Assembly (NCBI GenBank): GCA_026706225.1
Contig: JAPOZE010000078.1
Location: forward strand, 1-7,749
Direction of reading: 5' to 3'
Length of the DNA stretch: 7,749 nt
Source: Acidobacteriota bacterium
GTDB lineage: Bacteria > Acidobacteriota > Terriglobia > Versatilivoradales > Versatilivoraceae
Shown here piece after piece: positions 5,839 through 7,749 of this stretch. The notes under the pieces were generated by a model. It searched no databases. It saw nothing but the letters and a program-made list of their open reading frames with translations, and was not told the DNA's origin. How positions within the stretch are numbered: the first letter of the stretch is position 1; each line of letters opens with the position of its first letter. Made by a program: the position numbers and the translations under genes.

Positions 5839-7339
5839 AGGCCATCCCGCGGCCATCATTCGGGCCCGCGTGGGACTGCTGGTGGACGGCGCTTCCAGCG
5901 CCGGCCTGGATCAGCGCCGCCGGGTGCTGGAGTTCCTTCAGGGTTTTGAAGAAAGCGGGCCGGGTTCGCCCCCCCCCGGAGCCGCTCCCGATCCCGAGGG
6001 AACCGACCCGCTCGGGGCCGGGGTCGAATCCGTCCGGCAGGCCCGGCGCCTTCTGGGCCGGGTGAGCTTCCCCGACGAAGACCTGCGCCGACTCATCGCT
6101 GCCGCCGCTCGCCTGGGCTTGGAAGGACACCGGCTGGACCTGTTGGCCACGCTGGCGGCCCGGGCCCACGCGGCCCTGTGCGGACGCGGCCGGGTGTCGG
6201 AGGAGGACCTGGAGATGGCGGCCCAACTGGTCCTGTGGCCCCGGGTTCTGCCGGCGGATGAGGAGCCCCGCTCCGGCCCCCGCCATGAGCAGGCTCAGCC
6301 GCAGGAAGGTCTCGCCGCCGAACCCCCGGGTTCCGACCCCGGCGCCGCAACCCAAGACAGCCCGCGACCCGCCGAAGCGCCCTGCATTCCGGTGGACCCC
6401 CTCCCCGGAGAGTTTCCCGACGAGATGGTCGGCGAGCTCCCGGCTGCCCGCGCTGCCGGCCGCCGGACGGGACCCAGGATCCGGGGGCTTCCCGGCTCTC
6501 CGGGCAGGGCTTTTCGCACCGGCCCGAGGCCGGACCGCCGGCGTTCCATCGCCGTGGCGGCCACCCTGCGGGCGGCGGCCCCCTGGCAGTCCTGGCGCCG
6601 GCGGCAGGCAGGCTCGCCCCCCGCCGGCGGTCGGGATCGGGGTCCGGCTCCGGGGCGCGGATCGAAGGGCGGGGCGGGCGGTCCACTGGTCATCCGGGCC
6701 TCCGACCTGCGCTTCCGCCGTTTTCGCGGCAAGGCGGGAATCCTCTTTATCTTCGTGGTGGACGCCAGTGGTAGTATGGCCGTGAACCGCATGGCCCAGG
6801 CCAAGGGGGCCATGGCCCGGCTGCTTCAGCAGGCCTACGTTTTTCGCGATCAGGTGGCCCTGGTCCGGTTCGGCGGCGAGGGCGCGGAAACGCTCCTTCC
6901 ACCCACCCGCAGCCTGCAGCGGGCCAAGCGCCTGGTGGAGGCGCTGCCCGCCTCCGGAGCCACTCCCCTGGCTGCCGGCCTGGCCCAGGCCCTGGGGGTG
7001 GCCCGTGCGGCACGGCTGCGCGGCACTCCCCAACCGGTGCTGCTGATTCTCACCGACGGCCGGGCCAATCGTCCCGCCCGTCCCGCTCCCTCGGGACCGG
7101 GACCCACCCCGGCCGCCCTGCGGCAGGAGCTGCGGCTGCTGGGAGCCGAGATCCGCCGGGAAGCCTTGAGCGCGGTGGTGGTGGACACCCGGCCCTCCTT
7201 CCTGGCCGGGCAGGAGGGCCGGAGCCTGGCGGCCTGGACCGGCGCCCGCTACCTGCGGCTGCCCCGGACCGACCAGGGGGCGCTGTTTCAGGCCGTGAAG
7301 TCGGTGGCCGAGGACGTGCGGGGCAGGGCGGCCGGTTGA
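5816..7339 (+). CDS. bchD: Chelatase subunit D, 3' part (AAA remainder, linker, VWA)
   Basis: This is the downstream two-thirds of the same bchD gene. In-frame homology begins at HPARFALVG (base 5795); the GTG at 5816 lies inside that motif and is unlikely to be a true start. In joined numbering, the AAA remainder reads GTYDPAEG and lacks the usual LLDRFG arginine finger (IIRARVG instead). A helical lid spans about 237-308, and a Pro/Arg/Gly-rich linker about 309-475 including the conserved TLRAAAPWQ. The C-terminal VWA (integrin I-like) domain spans about 476-673. Its MIDAS metal site is complete: DASGS (D482), T549 in SGATPL and LTDGRAN (D580). The VWA domain binds Mg and contacts the I ring and the H subunit. 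The rest of the frame is intact over 1.5 kb, so the lesion upstream is either recent or a sequencing/assembly error. The next gene follows after 53 bp. Confidence 0.85.
   Translation: MGTYDPAEGHPAAIIRARVGLLVDGASSAGLDQRRRVLEFLQGFEESGPGSPPPGAAPDPEGTDPLGAGVESVRQARRLLGRVSFPDEDLRRLIAAAARLGLEGHRLDLLATLAARAHAALCGRGRVSEEDLEMAAQLVLWPRVLPADEEPRSGPRHEQAQPQEGLAAEPPGSDPGAATQDSPRPAEAPCIPVDPLPGEFPDEMVGELPAARAAGRRTGPRIRGLPGSPGRAFRTGPRPDRRRSIAVAATLRAAAPWQSWRRRQAGSPPAGGRDRGPAPGRGSKGGAGGPLVIRASDLRFRRFRGKAGILFIFVVDASGSMAVNRMAQAKGAMARLLQQAYVFRDQVALVRFGGEGAETLLPPTRSLQRAKRLVEALPASGATPLAAGLAQALGVARAARLRGTPQPVLLILTDGRANRPARPAPSGPGPTPAALRQELRLLGAEIRREALSAVVVDTRPSFLAGQEGRSLAAWTGARYLRLPRTDQGALFQAVKSVAEDVRGRAAG
5969..5977 (+). 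repeat. Nine-base C tract in bchD
   Basis: Nine consecutive C residues encode part of GSPPPGAA, between the AAA core and the lid. The frame is preserved across it and downstream family motifs are in frame, so the tract length appears right, but such a run is prone to slippage or sequencing error. Confidence 0.7.
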
Positions 7340-7377
7340 GGGAAGTTCTTGCAGCAGGCGGAAGGACGGCCGCAGCC

Positions 7378-7382
7378 GGGAG
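7378..7382 (+). promoter_or_regulatory. Possible ribosome-binding site of the bchH/cobN-like ORF
   Basis: GGGAG lies 10 nt before ATG 7393. A second ATG at 7408 has GAGG 5 nt upstream (7399-7402). Having a plausible site at each supports a genuine translation start here, rather than an internal piece of a longer gene. Confidence 0.4.
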
Positions 7383-7392
7383 CGGTTCGGCA

Positions 7393-7749
7393 ATGAACGA
7401 GGGATCGATGACCAGCCAGGAACGAGACCGCCGGGTGTTGGCCCTCTATGAACGGGTGCTGGATATCGAGCAGCGCCTCATTCCCACCGGACTGCACACC
7501 TTCGGAAAACCCGGTGCCGCGGCCGAAACCGTTCACCTGCTGGCCATGGTGGCTTCCTTCCCCCGTCCCGAGCTCGGCCTTGCGGCCCTGACCGATCTCA
7601 TCGCCTCGGGACTGGGGCTGCCGCCCTATGCCCGCCTGCTGGAGGAGAGCCCGGCCTCCGGGGAGCGGATGCGGGAGCGGGAGTCGGTGGAGGAGCTGAC
7701 CCGGGAGACCGTGCGTCGCCTGCTGGCGCCGGCAGATCGACGCACGGTG
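7393..7749 (+). CDS. BchH/CobN-like chelatase large-subunit segment, truncated by window end
   Basis: 119 codons are open to the window edge with no stop. The segment ALYERVLDIEQRLIPTGLHTFGKP (residues 17-40) matches the motif normally found in the middle of BchH/CobN large chelatase subunits (consensus-like E-x-R-L-I-P-x-G-L-H-V-F-G, recalled from the family). An alpha-helical stretch with LLAMVASF and a YARLLEES-like segment follows, also typical of that region. The large subunit binds the tetrapyrrole and the metal. In full-length relatives several hundred residues, including an HGT-type motif block, precede this point. Here bchD ends 53 bp upstream, so that half cannot be in this gene. 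Start ATG 7393 (or 7408); the frame is open back to a TTG at 7336 overlapping the bchD stop. Its position after bchI-bchD fits a chelatase operon. Mg and Co versions cannot be separated on this fragment. Confidence 0.7.
   Translation, partial: MNEGSMTSQERDRRVLALYERVLDIEQRLIPTGLHTFGKPGAAAETVHLLAMVASFPRPELGLAALTDLIASGLGLPPYARLLEESPASGERMRERESVEELTRETVRRLLAPADRRTV

Noticed and set aside
5765..7393. Long open frame on the minus strand opposite bchD
   Set aside because: High-GC shadow. The plus strand carries the linker and VWA motifs of BchD, including a complete MIDAS.

Overview
The window looks like a high-GC bacterial chromosome, probably a metagenome-derived contig. It has no rRNA, tRNA, CRISPR array or transposase to fix the phylum. 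Heptameric AATCC/GATT intergenic repeats, a GxxExxY protein and an amidohydrolase-2/membrane-sulfatase pair would fit groups such as Acidobacteriota or Planctomycetota-like lineages. That placement is inference only.

Left part (1-3781), minus strand. An amidohydrolase-2 family hydrolase (2783-3781) is followed after 4 bp by a membrane-anchored alkaline-phosphatase/sulfatase-superfamily protein (580-2778); the two form a tight operon. Directly after the sulfatase stop lies a compact, AT-richer cassette (about 82-575). It holds one small GxxExxY (PD-(D/E)XK-like) gene framed by long imperfect inverted repeats, and the right repeat contains the gene's start codon.

Middle (3782-4151). A 370-bp divergent intergenic region holds copy A of a heptad-periodic repeat, a small dyad and a candidate sigma70 promoter (TTGACA-N17-TAGGGT) facing right.

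Right part (4152-7749), plus strand. This is an AAA+ metal-chelatase operon: a bchI/chlI-type ATPase, a bchD/chlD-type subunit (degenerate AAA + linker + VWA with MIDAS) interrupted by a frameshift near 5793, and a third gene running off the window. The third gene begins in what is normally an internal segment of the BchH/CobN large subunit. I and D would form the ATP-driven motor ring and H/CobN the porphyrin/corrin-binding catalytic subunit. The sequence alone does not say whether the metal is Mg (chlorophyll) or Co (B12). Repeat copy B sits between bchI and bchD and supplies the apparent N-terminus of BchD.

The points most worth a second look are the apparently split large chelatase subunit, the frameshift in bchD, the two heptad repeats flanking bchI, and the inverted-repeat GxxExxY cassette.
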